Assembly: GCA_011390955.1 (NCBI GenBank)
Contig: JAABRM010000057.1
Location: 1 to 46,767, forward strand
DNA from: Oscillatoriales cyanobacterium
GTDB taxonomy: Bacteria > Cyanobacteriota > Cyanobacteriia > Cyanobacteriales > Laspinemataceae
Direction: 5' to 3'
Length of the DNA: 46,767 nucleotides
Part shown: piece after piece, positions 17,662-27,238 of the stretch
Numbering within the stretch: the first letter of the stretch is position 1
How the letters are laid out: every line of letters starts with the position of its first letter
Translations under genes and position numbers: made by a program
Notes under the pieces: model-generated
Databases searched by the model: none
Seen by the model: the letters and a program-made list of their open reading frames with translations, nothing else
What the model was told of the DNA's origin: nothing

Positions 17662-18487
17662 ACCTTCCAATCAATCTGATAAATTTAACTCCAAATTAAT
17701 CCTGATTTTCCTCGCTGTAGGCTATCTAGCGCTGATTCTGTTTATTCCCGCTGTGACTGTGTTTTATGAAGCCTTTCACCAAGGATTTAATGCCCTGGGA
17801 GAAGCGATCGCCAGTCGAGCTTTTCAATCCGCTGTTTTTTTAACAGTTATTATTACCGCGATCGCTGTTCCTCTGAATACAATTTTTGGCCTTTGTACCG
17901 CATGGGCGATCGCCCGCCATCAATTTCCCGGTCGTACCTTATTAATGAGTATTATTGACCTGCCATTTTCTATATCTCCAGTGGTTGCCGGGTTAATGTT
18001 AGTCCTATTATATGGTCGTAACGGCTGGCTAGGCGGAGTATTCGACGCAATGGGCATCAGAATTATTTTTGCCCTACCGGGAATGGTCTTAGCTACCCTA
18101 TTTGTCACCCTACCTTTTGTCGCTAGAGAAGTCATTCCCGTGATGGAAGAAATGGGAGAAGAAGAAGAAGAAGCCGCCCGAACTCTGGGGGCAAAAGATT
18201 GGCAAATTTTTTGGCGAGTTACTCTCCCGAATATCCGCTGGGGATTACTCTACGGAGTGCTATTAACTAATGCACGGGCAATGGGAGAATTTGGGGCGGT
18301 TTCTGTGGTATCCGGCAGCATTATTGGTAAAACTTCAACCCTGCCGCTTTTCGTGGAACAAGCCTATAAAAATTATCAAACCGAAGCCGCTTTTAGTGCC
18401 GCCGTAATTTTGGCTTTACTTGCCGTAGTGACTTTGGTTTTAAAAGAGATTTTAGAACGAAAAACTGGTCATAATGTTAATAGTTGA
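17648..18487 (+). CDS. cysW: Sulfate ABC transporter permease CysW
   Basis: The second membrane subunit has 279 residues and about six helices. The EAA motif is [20 protein letters not shown] near 169-188. The [20 protein letters not shown] segment near the C-terminus is characteristic of CysW. It overlaps cysT by 14 bp and would pair with it as a heterodimer. It is followed by 168 bp of low-complexity repeats before cysA. Confidence 0.94.
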   Translation: MQSAKPSNQSDKFNSKLILIFLAVGYLALILFIPAVTVFYEAFHQGFNALGEAIASRAFQSAVFLTVIITAIAVPLNTIFGLCTAWAIARHQFPGRTLLMSIIDLPFSISPVVAGLMLVLLYGRNGWLGGVFDAMGIRIIFALPGMVLATLFVTLPFVAREVIPVMEEMGEEEEEAARTLGAKDWQIFWRVTLPNIRWGLLYGVLLTNARAMGEFGAVSVVSGSIIGKTSTLPLFVEQAYKNYQTEAAFSAAVILALLAVVTLVLKEILERKTGHNVNS

Positions 18488-18640
18488 TGGTTGATTGTTG
18501 ATGGTTGATTGTTGAAATTTATCTCCTCCGCTCCCCCGCCCCTCCGCTCCCCCGCCCCTCCGCTCCTCTGCTCCTCTGCTCCTCTGCTCCTCTGCTCCTC
18601 TGCTCCCCCCTACACCCTACACCCTACACCCTAAATAAAT
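18488..18640. repeat. Low-complexity repeat block between cysW and cysA
   Basis: Three motifs in series: GTTGATGGTTGATT direct repeats, then CTCC-rich runs of the type CCGCTCCCCCGCCCCT and CTCCTCTG, then CTACACCCTACACCC. It resembles the 13840-14226 and 37615-37765 blocks. It separates cysA from the rest of its operon and could reduce read-through or create a processing site. Confidence 0.85.
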
Positions 18641-18655
18641 TGGAGAACAATTAAA

Positions 18656-19663
18656 ATGAGTATTAACATTAAACAAGTCTCTAAACGCTTTGGTGAATTT
18701 CAAGCCCTGGATAATATTAATTTAGAAATTAAAGACGGGTCATTAGTGGCTTTATTAGGGCCATCCGGTTCGGGAAAATCTACCTTATTACGCGCGATCG
18801 CAGGGTTAGAATCTCCTGACACTGGCTCCATTTGGATCGACGGTCAAGACACCACTCATTTAGATGTCAAAGAAAGGAATATTGGTTTTGTTTTCCAACA
18901 TTACGCCCTATTTAAACATCTCACCGTCCGGCAAAATATTGCCTTTGGGTTAGAAATTCGCAAAACTCCGGCTAAGTTAATTAAAGAACGCACTGAAGAA
19001 CTATTAGATTTAATTCAACTCCAAGGATTAGGAAATCGCTATCCCAACCAACTTTCTGGTGGACAACGGCAACGAGTCGCCCTTGCCAGAGCTCTAGCGG
19101 TTCGTCCCCAAGTTTTACTCCTCGATGAACCTTTTGGGGCCTTGGATGCCAAAGTGCGGAAAGAATTACGGGCATGGTTGCGCCGCTTACATGATGAAGT
19201 TCATGTCACCAGTGTTTTTGTCACCCATGACCAAGAAGAAGCAATGGAAGTTGCCGATCGGATCGTGGTAATGAATCAAGGCAAAATTGAACAAGTGGGC
19301 ACTACCACCGAAATTTACGATCATCCCGCCTCCCCGTTCGTGATGAGTTTTGTCGGAGAAGTGAATGTTGTACCCAGTCATACTAATTTATTAAATATCA
19401 ATCATTCAACCCCCAATACTTACGCTTTTATTCGCCCCCACGAATTAGAAATTCATCGGGTTGAGAATGGCAATAGCACAATGGCCGTTGTCCGGCGAAT
19501 TACCCATTTAGGTTGGGAAATTCAAGTGGAGTTAATGTTAAGCGATCGCCTTGAAGTGATTGCCCACCTGAGTCGAGAACAATTTGCCCCGCTGAATTTA
19601 GAAGTTGGTCAAAAAGTATTTGTCACGCCTCGGAATGCCCACTTTTTTCCCAAAGCAGCATAA
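18656..19663 (+). CDS. cysA: Sulfate/thiosulfate ABC transporter ATP-binding protein
   Basis: This 335-residue ATPase has Walker [10 protein letters not shown] near 34-42, signature [15 protein letters not shown] near 129-143, Walker B/D-loop [15 protein letters not shown] and switch His in [15 protein letters not shown]. The C-terminal 100 residues form the CysA-type regulatory TOBE-like domain ([12 protein letters not shown]). It starts at ATG 18656 after GGAGAA. It completes the sbpA-cysT-cysW-cysA set for sulfate uptake. Confidence 0.95.
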   Translation: MSINIKQVSKRFGEFQALDNINLEIKDGSLVALLGPSGSGKSTLLRAIAGLESPDTGSIWIDGQDTTHLDVKERNIGFVFQHYALFKHLTVRQNIAFGLEIRKTPAKLIKERTEELLDLIQLQGLGNRYPNQLSGGQRQRVALARALAVRPQVLLLDEPFGALDAKVRKELRAWLRRLHDEVHVTSVFVTHDQEEAMEVADRIVVMNQGKIEQVGTTTEIYDHPASPFVMSFVGEVNVVPSHTNLLNINHSTPNTYAFIRPHELEIHRVENGNSTMAVVRRITHLGWEIQVELMLSDRLEVIAHLSREQFAPLNLEVGQKVFVTPRNAHFFPKAA

Positions 19664-20053
19664 TCCCTCCATCTTAACCCTTGCCGCCTAAAAAATTTCT
19701 ATTTGTCCACTCCAAACACAAAGAACCGCCAAAAATTTTCCCCTCTTGGCTCTCTGGATTTGGAGTATTTTTTTGATAAAAATAGTCGCTTTCACCGTAG
19801 GTTGGGTTTCGTACCTCAACCCAACCTATTATTTGCAAAAAATTGCGAAAAATTACGGTAATAACTTACGGTTATTAACTAATAACATATAGCAGTCCTA
19901 AATCACTTGTAGAAGACGTCGGCGGCCCCCCTGCCCCTCTCCCCTTCTGGGAGAGGGGAGATGAAAGTGTTACAAATCATTTAGTATTGCTATATCTGCC
20001 GTAAAAAATACTTATAGTCATTTAAATTGTAGTTTTTTCTAAAATCAATCTTT
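19664..20053. other. 390-bp intergenic region after cysA, repeats only
   Basis: It contains the inverted repeat GTAGGTTGGGTT...AACCCAACCTAT (19797-19828), which also occurs at 31020-31051, and a MITE-like element at 19887-19995. No coding region is supported. Confidence 0.7.
19887..19995. mobile_element. MITE-like element, family B copy (ATATAGCA...TGCTATAT)
   Basis: The imperfect terminal repeats are ATATAGCAGTCCTAAATCAC and, as the complement of the right end, ATATAGCAATACTAAATGAT, about 25 bp each. The interior includes GACGTCGGCGGCC and a GGGAGAGGGGAG stretch that folds with CCCCTCTCCCC. Other members lie at 27612-27749 and 41235-41339. Confidence 0.8.
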
Positions 20054-20352
20054 CTACCAAGGACTCCCCACTAAGGTAAATCCAGCCCAATAATAAGGAT
20101 GCTGAAAAGTTTCTCGATCTACGGTAATTTCCGGGGGTAAAAGAATATCATCATCAGAATTTAGAGCAATTAAATGACCATTTTCAATCCGCACCTCTCC
20201 CCGCAGCATCGCGAGTTGTGCTTCGCGCAATATTTCGGCTTTTAGCTTTGATTTTTTCTCAGTTTCTCCAGGGTTTTCGCTGCCTTGAAATGCCAGCCGA
20301 ATCTGCCGATAAAATTCACTCATTAAGCCCAAGGTAGCGCGATCGTGAAACG
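20054..20352 (-). pseudogene. Detached C-terminal fragment of the TPS/CHAT protein
   Basis: The fragment begins in frame at ATLGLMSEFYRQIR and runs to HPYYWAGFTLVGSPW, which is the normal C-terminal end of a CHAT peptidase domain. It is out of frame with the upstream 1281-codon ORF because of a 23-bp insertion at 20345-20367. Removing those 23 bases restores WYVDDRATLGLMSEF in one frame. Translation as a separate protein is unlikely. Confidence 0.85.
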
Positions 20353-23300
20353 TTGCGGAGCAATATCGTCCACATACCAAATACTGCCAATGGCGGATTT
20401 AACTTTAGCTTGCACTGCCAAACCAGCAAATCCTAATTCTGATGTTTCATTACCCAGAGCAGAATGACAAGCGGACAAAATCATTAAATTAATCGGAGAC
20501 GATCTCTCTAACAGAAAATCTCGCAGTTCACTCAAAGTTAACTTGCGGTCCCATAACTGAATATAAGAATCACTGGGTGCGTCTGGGACAAATTCCGCGT
20601 GAGTCGCTAAGTGAACAATTCCATAATTATGTTGACTAATTTGGTGGTGGAGATTTTCCCAGGTAAAAGCTTCATTCAAAAACGAGTCACCAGACCATGC
20701 TTGGGTAATAGTAGAAACTTCCAAAGGAACTCCGGGCAAATCAGCCAGATTATGTTCCTTAAAGGTCGAAGAACCCATTGCTAAAAGTTTGGCATTGGCT
20801 AAACTTTGATAGCTAGTATCTGTTAAATTTACACTAGGAATTAATCCCAGACTATACTTTTCAATTAAAAACTTTTCTCCATCATGTAAAGCTGCTAAAG
20901 GAATGCTGCGTAACTGAGCATCCATGACAAATACTAAAGTCTCAATATTGAGTTGTTCTAGGTCAGGTTCAATGGGTTCGATCATCCATTGATAAAGTTG
21001 CTGCGCTGATGCTAGATAGCGATTGTTTTTTCTGTATCGAGGGCTGGCTATTTTCTCCATAAAATCTTTGGCTACTGGCAACATATTGTTTCGTCCAGCA
21101 TCTCTGATTGGTCGATAGATGGGAGCGCCATTAATAGGTACTAAAATTACATCAAGTTGTTCGTCGCGGATCACCGTATAAACCAGAGCAAATTTTTTCT
21201 GAGTCGCTACGGAAATATTTTTTAATTCGTCTTGAATTGACTCAAAAGAGTTTAACTGAGGTTGGCTGGTTTCCACCTGACTTCCGGCGATGACTTCTTC
21301 CGTAAATACGCGATCGATAAATGGAACGGCTTCTGTTATTTCACCGGCATCAATTTGGGTAGCGATTTCAATCTTGCTCCCTAGAGGAATATTCCTTAGT
21401 CCAACTTTGATTGAATTGTCCGGCAATATTTCCCCTACGGTCGTATCGCTGCTAGAGTTTAAAACCGTCTGACTGCTATTCTCTGTACTTTCACTTTTAT
21501 TCAATACATTAGCAATTTCATTGGATGAATCTGATATAATCTCAGGTTGAGAATTATTTTGTTCGATCGCCGGGTTTGACTCTACGATAGTTGGTGAATT
21601 TGTACTCTCTGGGACGGTTGAGACAGATGGTTCTGCGATCGCATTAACGGTGGTTATTTCTGGTTCTTCTGCCTGAGATGTTATTTCTTCTATCGGAGTT
21701 TCTTCTATCGGAGTTTCTTCTATCGGAGTTTCTTCTATCGGAGTTTCTTCTATCGGAGTTTCTTCTATCGGAGTTTCTTCTATCGGAGTTTCTTCTATCG
21801 GAGTTTCTTCGGTGTTTTCCTCCGTAGGAGTTTCTTCTGTAGTTTCTGAATCAATGGGGACTGCTATATCTTCTTCTGGTGGTTCTGAAACTGGATTAGA
21901 CGTTGTGATAATTGTGATATTGCCTTGAGTGTAAATCCCATCATCATCAATGGGTACTTCAAAGGTGGGTGAAATGGTTTCCGAACCCGTGGTTAATGCG
22001 GCTGCGGTGCCATTGGTGGTGGCATTTCCGACAATAAATGGTGTTTCGCTGCCTCCTGCGTGTCTGATGCTAATTGGCCCACCACTGACTGTACCCGCAG
22101 TAGAAATGCTGGCGGTGCGATTATTTTGATCCACAAAACTGCCACGGGCTTGGAAAAAATTGCCTGCATTAATGTTAACATTGCCGCCAGTTCCATCACT
22201 CGCGAGTCCTTGAACATCGATCGCAAATATGTCAACATTTGTTAATCCATTAATCGTCACATTGCCGCCGCGATCGGCACTAGAATTTAACAAGCCCAAA
22301 ATTTGCATATTACCCTGGGCAAAAAGATTAATATCTCCTCCTTGGGTGACGATTCGGTCAATGATTAATTGGCCGCCAGAGTTAATCATCACCGGCCCCC
22401 CTGGAGTGGAAATTTGACTCACAGAAATATCCCGGTTAAGTTGGTCGGAGTCAGAGAGAAACGCGGTGTTTATCACGGTCAAATCCGGGGGAATATTCGC
22501 CGGATTACTCAGACTAGAAACGCCGGATCTTAAAATTAATGCTGGGGAGTTGGCCAAGATTTCCGCATCAGGATCCGGCAAACCGGATAAAGTCACATCT
22601 GGGTTAGTAATAGTGATATTCCCGGCATCAATTCCTCCCGTGGCTTCTACTTTTAAGGAAACCCCAGTATATTCATCAAAACTCACATTACCATCAGCAC
22701 TAATAATTGGGTCATAATAACTGATAAAATCACCGAAATCGCCAGCTACATTGCGAATGAAAAAATTGCCCTCCGTGGCAAAATGAGCATCGGTGGCAAT
22801 ATTTCCGCCACTAATTAAGGTAATATCACCACCTGCCTGAAAAGTTGCGCCTTGGTTGACAGAATTTAAGGCGAAAATATCAATTTTTTGCAATCCCGTT
22901 AGATTCAGATTACCGCCTGCGATCGCGGAAAAATGGTTTTGATAACTCTTATTTCCCGGCAACTGATAATCTAGATTATCACTGTCATTCCCGCTATCAC
23001 TGTCATTGCCGCTATCACTGTCATTCCCGCTATCACTGTCATTCCCGCTATCACTGTCATTCCCGCTATCACTGTCATTCCCGCTATCACTGTCATTCCC
23101 GCGAAGGCGGGAATCCATAAAATCGCGAATTTTTAGACGATTACCGGCGAATAAATTTAAATCGCCTGTGGCTTGAAGATTACTCCCGAATAAACTTAAA
23201 TTATTGGCAGCGGATAAAGTAGCATTTCCTGAGATAATTGTTGCCGATTGATTTGATTGATTCGTGGGGTGAATCACCACATCCCCATTACCTATCCCCA

Positions 23301-24168
23301 AGGCAGAACCGGATAAAACTACTTGCCCCGCTTGATTGACTGTCACCTGGTTGGCATCAATAATATTGCCACCCCCGGTTAATAATTCAGGGAGAGAAAG
23401 TGGATTAAAAGCCTCCGTTTCTAAGTTGGATAAACTCACTTCTAAACTAAGTAAATGTCCGGGCTGACTAATCCGCAGAATACTTTCTCCTGGAACCGCA
23501 GTAACAATCAGATTGCCTTGGGGTGCAGCGATCGCCCCGGTACTGAGTATGGTGCCGCCAATTAAAGATAAAGATTGTCCCGATCGCACCGCTAAATCGG
23601 CAAAATTAATCAGACTCCCTGGCTGAATATTGTCAAAAGAAAAATAAATCGGATTCCCGACTAATGTGGTATAATTATTATTACCGAATACTTGCAATAT
23701 TCCGTCATCAAAGCCTAAACTGGTGGCAGTGGTGGCGGTAAAATCACCGAGGACATTTAAGGCAGCATTTGGACCAAATACTATGCCTGCCGGATTGAGC
23801 AAAAAGAGGTGAGAATTTCCACCATTAACTTGAATTAAACCATTAATTAACGATGGATTACCCCCAGAAATTCTGCCGAGAATATTGACAATTTCTGGAC
23901 GGGATAAAAAGTTGGCAATTTGTCCATCACTCAGTCCAAATTCTTGGAAATTGTGAAATAAATTTGCCCCATTTCCAGAGGTTTGACCCCCGGTAATGTT
24001 AATCCGATCGCCCTCAGTAGTGACAACAGTTCCCGTCCCGTCTGTTGCTGGGGTAATTGTTTGGGCAAAGACTAGACCCTTATTGACTCCTATGGTCAGG
24101 AAAAGGACTCCAAGGAATAAGGGATAAAAGGGCGATCGCCCATCAAGATTAGTAATTTTTATTTTCAT
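20323..24168 (-). CDS. Secreted TPS (filamentous haemagglutinin N-terminal) protein with CHAT protease domain, C-terminus frameshifted
   Basis: This 1281-residue ORF starts with a signal peptide (residues 1-36, ending GLVFAQ). A two-partner-secretion domain follows at about 37-200, with SHLFLLNPAGIVFGPNAALN, and predicted beta-helix to about 800. A CHAT domain spans roughly 1030-1281, with catalytic His in HLATHAEF and Cys in LSACHSALGN. Residues near 355-400 contain seven SDSGND units beside RLRGND, and the stretch near 790-830 is eight ETPIE units; both come from DNA tandem repeats. The reading frame ends early (ALPWA) because of a 23-bp insertion, so the last 100 residues of CHAT are lost. 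It is either an inactivated gene or one with a shortened product. No TpsB exporter is nearby. Confidence 0.88.
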   Translation of the reverse strand: MKIKITNLDGRSPFYPLFLGVLFLTIGVNKGLVFAQTITPATDGTGTVVTTEGDRINITGGQTSGNGANLFHNFQEFGLSDGQIANFLSRPEIVNILGRISGGNPSLINGLIQVNGGNSHLFLLNPAGIVFGPNAALNVLGDFTATTATSLGFDDGILQVFGNNNYTTLVGNPIYFSFDNIQPGSLINFADLAVRSGQSLSLIGGTILSTGAIAAPQGNLIVTAVPGESILRISQPGHLLSLEVSLSNLETEAFNPLSLPELLTGGGNIIDANQVTVNQAGQVVLSGSALGIGNGDVVIHPTNQSNQSATIISGNATLSAANNLSLFGSNLQATGDLNLFAGNRLKIRDFMDSRLRGNDSDSGNDSDSGNDSDSGNDSDSGNDSDSGNDSDSGNDSDNLDYQLPGNKSYQNHFSAIAGGNLNLTGLQKIDIFALNSVNQGATFQAGGDITLISGGNIATDAHFATEGNFFIRNVAGDFGDFISYYDPIISADGNVSFDEYTGVSLKVEATGGIDAGNITITNPDVTLSGLPDPDAEILANSPALILRSGVSSLSNPANIPPDLTVINTAFLSDSDQLNRDISVSQISTPGGPVMINSGGQLIIDRIVTQGGDINLFAQGNMQILGLLNSSADRGGNVTINGLTNVDIFAIDVQGLASDGTGGNVNINAGNFFQARGSFVDQNNRTASISTAGTVSGGPISIRHAGGSETPFIVGNATTNGTAAALTTGSETISPTFEVPIDDDGIYTQGNITIITTSNPVSEPPEEDIAVPIDSETTEETPTEENTEETPIEETPIEETPIEETPIEETPIEETPIEETPIEETPIEEITSQAEEPEITTVNAIAEPSVSTVPESTNSPTIVESNPAIEQNNSQPEIISDSSNEIANVLNKSESTENSSQTVLNSSSDTTVGEILPDNSIKVGLRNIPLGSKIEIATQIDAGEITEAVPFIDRVFTEEVIAGSQVETSQPQLNSFESIQDELKNISVATQKKFALVYTVIRDEQLDVILVPINGAPIYRPIRDAGRNNMLPVAKDFMEKIASPRYRKNNRYLASAQQLYQWMIEPIEPDLEQLNIETLVFVMDAQLRSIPLAALHDGEKFLIEKYSLGLIPSVNLTDTSYQSLANAKLLAMGSSTFKEHNLADLPGVPLEVSTITQAWSGDSFLNEAFTWENLHHQISQHNYGIVHLATHAEFVPDAPSDSYIQLWDRKLTLSELRDFLLERSSPINLMILSACHSALGNETSELGFAGLAVQAKVKSAIGSIWYVDDIAPQRFTIALPWA
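20345..20367. repeat. 23-bp insertion breaking the CHAT reading frame
   Basis: GTGAAACGTTGCGGAGCAAT followed by ATC sits between GATC and GTCCAC. It shares CGTTGCGGA-(T)-GCAATATCG with the sequence at 24653-24671 in the neighbouring RTX gene. Excision restores one continuous CHAT frame. Confidence 0.75.
21691..21810. repeat. 15-bp coding minisatellite (ETPIE x8)
   Basis: Eight identical copies of TATCGGAGTTTCTTC (start every 15 bp from 21691) encode ETPIE repeats on the minus strand. They form an acidic, proline-containing linker between the TPS/beta-helix part and the CHAT domain. The perfect identity suggests recent expansion and length polymorphism. Confidence 0.95.
22976..23117. repeat. 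18-bp coding tandem repeat fused to a dRS3-like palindrome
   Basis: Seven copies of an 18-bp unit (TGTCATTCCCGC plus TATCAC) end in a complete palindrome at 23091-23117 (CATTCCCGCGAAGGCGGGAA). On the minus strand this reads DSRLRGND followed by SDSGND x7. The first 12 bp of the unit equal one arm of the palindrome, so the array appears to have grown from the inserted palindrome. Confidence 0.93.
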
Positions 24169-24301
24169 TTCTCTTCTCTTGTGTCCTCTGTGTCTCTGTG
24201 GTTAATATCTTAAATAGGACTTACGCAAGTAATCTATATATGGCGTATTGGTGCGTTACGCTTTGCGCTTTCACACCCTACGAATAGCTGTGGTTAATAT
24301 A

Positions 24302-26647
24302 TTAAATAAACTGAATTAAATTAGGTTCAATCCCTTGACCTCCTTGTAAAATGGCTAGATATTCCCCGGTTGCTTGATGCTGAATGATTAGATCGTTAGC
24401 ATAATTTCCCGTTCCTTGGGTAATATTTAAGGATTCAGAAGTTAAGCCCCCTGCGGTGGCAGAATCCATTAAATCGATCGCATCTTCCTCCACATTAAAA
24501 TCAGTGATAACATCTGCTGCTTCTAATGTCAATCCGCCCATGCCTAAACCGATCGCAAATACATCCCGTCCTTGTCCTCCCGTCAGGGTATCTGCACCTA
24601 AATCCCCCGATAAATAGTCATTGTCTTTATGACCCAATAGCCGTTCGCGGAGCGTTGCGGATGCAATATCGCTGCCATCTCCTCCTAACAGGCGATCGCT
24701 GCCACTTTCACCAAACATTAAATCATTGCCCGCATTACCTTCAATATAATCATCGTCCTGACCGCCCCAAATTTTATCATCGCCATCTCCTCCTAGAATA
24801 TAGTCATCATTCTCCAGACCATAGAGGCGATCGCTCCCCCCTTGACCATCAATAAAATCATTGCCTTCTCGTCCATGTAGAATATTTATTTCCACAGTTC
24901 CAAGTAGGCGATCGGTCAGATTAGTTCCTGCTAAATTTGGGCGATCGTCACCCTCAAAAACCTCTCCTAAATCATCATTATCGCTCACATTAGCGGTTAA
25001 ATTAACCGTTAAATTATCATCCCGAGCATCGCTACTGGTAATAGTATGAATAATCTCACTACTATGCAGTTCTTCTTGCACATTATCATCTACCGCTTTA
25101 ACCATTACGGTTTGGGCAATATTCCAACTTGATGGAGTAAATAAGATTGTTGATTGATTTAACTGAATTTGACCATCGGTGGTAATATTAATCGTCACAT
25201 CAGCAGTAGGTTGAGTGGCAAGTTTGACTTTATATAAATCAAATCCGCCATTTTCCTGCACATCAGTGCTAAATAAAGGTTGAATCAGTTTAATATTACC
25301 AATAGATACATGAACAAAGGCATCAGTATCGGCATAAGTTTTGCCATCATAACCATTCCAAGTAAAACTGGTATTCCCATTAAAATTAGCATTAGGCGTA
25401 AAATTCAGATTACTTAATTGGTCAACGGCAATTTCTTGATTAACCGTAACTTCTGTGCCATTTAAATTGAGAATTCCGTTAGCCGGAAGCGAAGTTATTT
25501 TAATTTGGGATAAGCTATCATTGTCTAAGTCAGCAAAAGCCGAGGTAAAGTCAGCAATAGCAAAAGCAATCTGACTATTTTGAGTCCCAGACTTGCTCAC
25601 GGTGGTCAGACTTGGGGCATCATTAATCGGGACAATATTCAAGTTAACTTCTGCATCACTGACCGCGTAAGTCTGTCCATCATAACCATTCCAAGTAAAA
25701 CGGGTTATCCCGGTAAAATTATCAGCGGGGGTAAAGGTAAGGTTATTTAAATCAGCCGCCAGAATTTCTTGATTAACCGTCACTTCAGCGTCACTTAATT
25801 TCAAAATTCCCTGGTCAGGAAGCGAAGTTATTTTAATTTGGGATAGGCTGTTGGCATCTACATCAGAAAAAGCGTTAATAAAGTCGTTTGCTGTTAAGAC
25901 AATATTAGTGTCTTCATCCCCCGTCCGACTAATATTAGTCAGGGTGGGGGCATCATTAACTATATTAGCTATCCGAGTTAACTGAGTGGCAGCACTATTA
26001 TTATTTCCCGCATTATCCGCTGCCACATTTGCCGCAATATCTACGGTGACATTTCCATCCGCAGTGGGAGTAATATCAAAGGTGTAATTAATATTATCCG
26101 TGGTTTGGAAATTCCCAGCAGTTCCATTACCAACAATAATATCCGTTGCGTCGAAAACCGTGACCGCTTCGCTGAAAGTAGCAGTAACAGTAAATGGTGC
26201 ATTTACGAGAGAAGGCGCGGAGGAAGTTAAAGTAACAGTTGGAACCACGCCATCAACGAATACACTCACGGTAGAACCGACACTATTTAAATTTAAAATA
26301 GCGTTGCCGCCGAAGATATTTTGAATTGTTGCGCCTACGGGCAGGTTCAAAGCGGTGCCCACCGTAATGCCATCGGGGTCTAAATTCCCAGAAGCAATTG
26401 TATAGGTGAAATTGTGGCTAGTAGCCGATGCCCCTGTACCATTGAAAGTGGCATTCACCACACCGCCAGTATTTAAAGTAATCGGTAAAATAGGACTGCC
26501 AGTAATTGTCACCGCTTCGCTGAAATTAACCGTAAAGTTGAGAACATCGCCGATTTTATAGTTGCCGTTAGTGGGGACGGTGACACTCGCGATAATGGGC
26601 AAGGGATTAATAGTAATATTGGCAGTTTCTGTAGCACTACTAAACAC
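24302..26647 (-). CDS. C-terminal part of a large surface protein: Ig/cadherin-like domains and RTX calcium repeats (broken gene)
   Basis: This 781-residue ORF is the 3' part of a broken gene. Residues 1-230 are bacterial Ig-like segments (VNFSEAVTITGSP, VTATFSEAVTVFDATD). Residues 230-445 are two near-identical cadherin-like repeats with FTWNGYDGQTYA and FTWNGYDGKTYA. Residues about 580-700 are RTX-type nonapeptides (GGDGDDKIWGGQDDDYIEGN). A DVITDFNVEEDAIDL tail follows, typical of secreted calcium-binding proteins exported by type I secretion. ASATLRER near residues 660-668 interrupts the RTX register and comes from a short inserted element (24641-24670). The true start is missing: an upstream frame carries the N-terminus. 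Confidence 0.82.
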   Translation of the reverse strand: MFSSATETANITINPLPIIASVTVPTNGNYKIGDVLNFTVNFSEAVTITGSPILPITLNTGGVVNATFNGTGASATSHNFTYTIASGNLDPDGITVGTALNLPVGATIQNIFGGNAILNLNSVGSTVSVFVDGVVPTVTLTSSAPSLVNAPFTVTATFSEAVTVFDATDIIVGNGTAGNFQTTDNINYTFDITPTADGNVTVDIAANVAADNAGNNNSAATQLTRIANIVNDAPTLTNISRTGDEDTNIVLTANDFINAFSDVDANSLSQIKITSLPDQGILKLSDAEVTVNQEILAADLNNLTFTPADNFTGITRFTWNGYDGQTYAVSDAEVNLNIVPINDAPSLTTVSKSGTQNSQIAFAIADFTSAFADLDNDSLSQIKITSLPANGILNLNGTEVTVNQEIAVDQLSNLNFTPNANFNGNTSFTWNGYDGKTYADTDAFVHVSIGNIKLIQPLFSTDVQENGGFDLYKVKLATQPTADVTINITTDGQIQLNQSTILFTPSSWNIAQTVMVKAVDDNVQEELHSSEIIHTITSSDARDDNLTVNLTANVSDNDDLGEVFEGDDRPNLAGTNLTDRLLGTVEINILHGREGNDFIDGQGGSDRLYGLENDDYILGGDGDDKIWGGQDDDYIEGNAGNDLMFGESGSDRLLGGDGSDIASATLRERLLGHKDNDYLSGDLGADTLTGGQGRDVFAIGLGMGGLTLEAADVITDFNVEEDAIDLMDSATAGGLTSESLNITQGTGNYANDLIIQHQATGEYLAILQGGQGIEPNLIQFI
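24641..24670. repeat. Short element inserted in frame in the RTX repeats
   Basis: CCGTTCGCGGAGCGTTGCGG then ATGCAATATC lies inside the RTX coding region and encodes about ten residues that break the nonapeptide periodicity. It shares CGTTGCGGATGCAATATCG, apart from one base, with the insertion in the CHAT gene. Confidence 0.7.
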
Positions 26648-26648
26648 A

Positions 26649-27100
26649 CTAGAAACTGCTATCTAGGGCGATCTCGATGACCTCACCACTTGCATTGGGG
26701 TCAAAGGTGGGATCGACACTGCCATCAGAGTTTAACCGGGCAATGCGGTTGCGAGTTTGACCGCCGATACTGGTGAAATTGCCACCGACATAGATCCAAT
26801 CGTCAATAGTAACCGTGCCGTTAGTGCCCGTGGTGTCGATACTTTCCACGGTGAGTCGTCCGGTTCCGGTGTCGTTGCCTAGGACATTGATGATGCTGTT
26901 GGTGGGACTGGCACTGACTGTAACCGCTTTGCTGTCCGCATTGGCAACAGGATTGGCGAGAATGTAGTCATAGTTTGTCGGGGTAATGGCTGCGGTTTCG
27001 ATATTGCCCACTTGGGTTTCTAATTCCCAATCGCCCCCAAAGCCCGTTGTGTCGTCACTTGCGGCGATATCTGCTTGGGTAAGTTCCTGGAGTTTTTGCA
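26649..27100 (-). pseudogene. Middle fragment of the DUF4347/RTX surface-protein gene
   Basis: The open frame reads LQKLQELTQADIAASDDTTG, then FGGDWELETQVGNIET, the usual end of a DUF4347 domain. It continues to a single delta-60-type repeat (IYVGGNFTSIGGQTRNRIAR) and stops at ALDSSF. The next ORF downstream is in another frame and begins in Ig-like sequence, so sequence appears to have been lost at about 26648. The ORF start at 27011 is only the first usable start codon; the homologous sequence goes further upstream to the repeat at 27105. Confidence 0.8.
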
Positions 27101-27104
27101 GGAT

Positions 27105-27238
27105 CCCCCCTGCCCCCCTTAATAAGGGGGGTTCTGAGGCTTGAGGTTCCCCCCCTTCAAAAAGGGGGGGGTTAGGGGGGGTTCTGAGGCTTGAGGTTCC
27201 CCCCCTTCAAAAGGGGGGGTTAGGGGGGGTTCTGAGGC
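27105..27238. repeat. G-rich repeat insertion in the DUF4347 gene
   Basis: Two 50-bp units (GGCTTGAGGTTCCCCCCCTT followed by a G7-8 run and TTAGGGGGG) and a partial third unit interrupt the gene right after LLYGCDIA. On the minus strand they encode ASEPPLTPPF..GG peptides and introduce the stop codon of the N-terminal fragment. The homologous protein sequence resumes on the other side in another frame. Confidence 0.88.
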
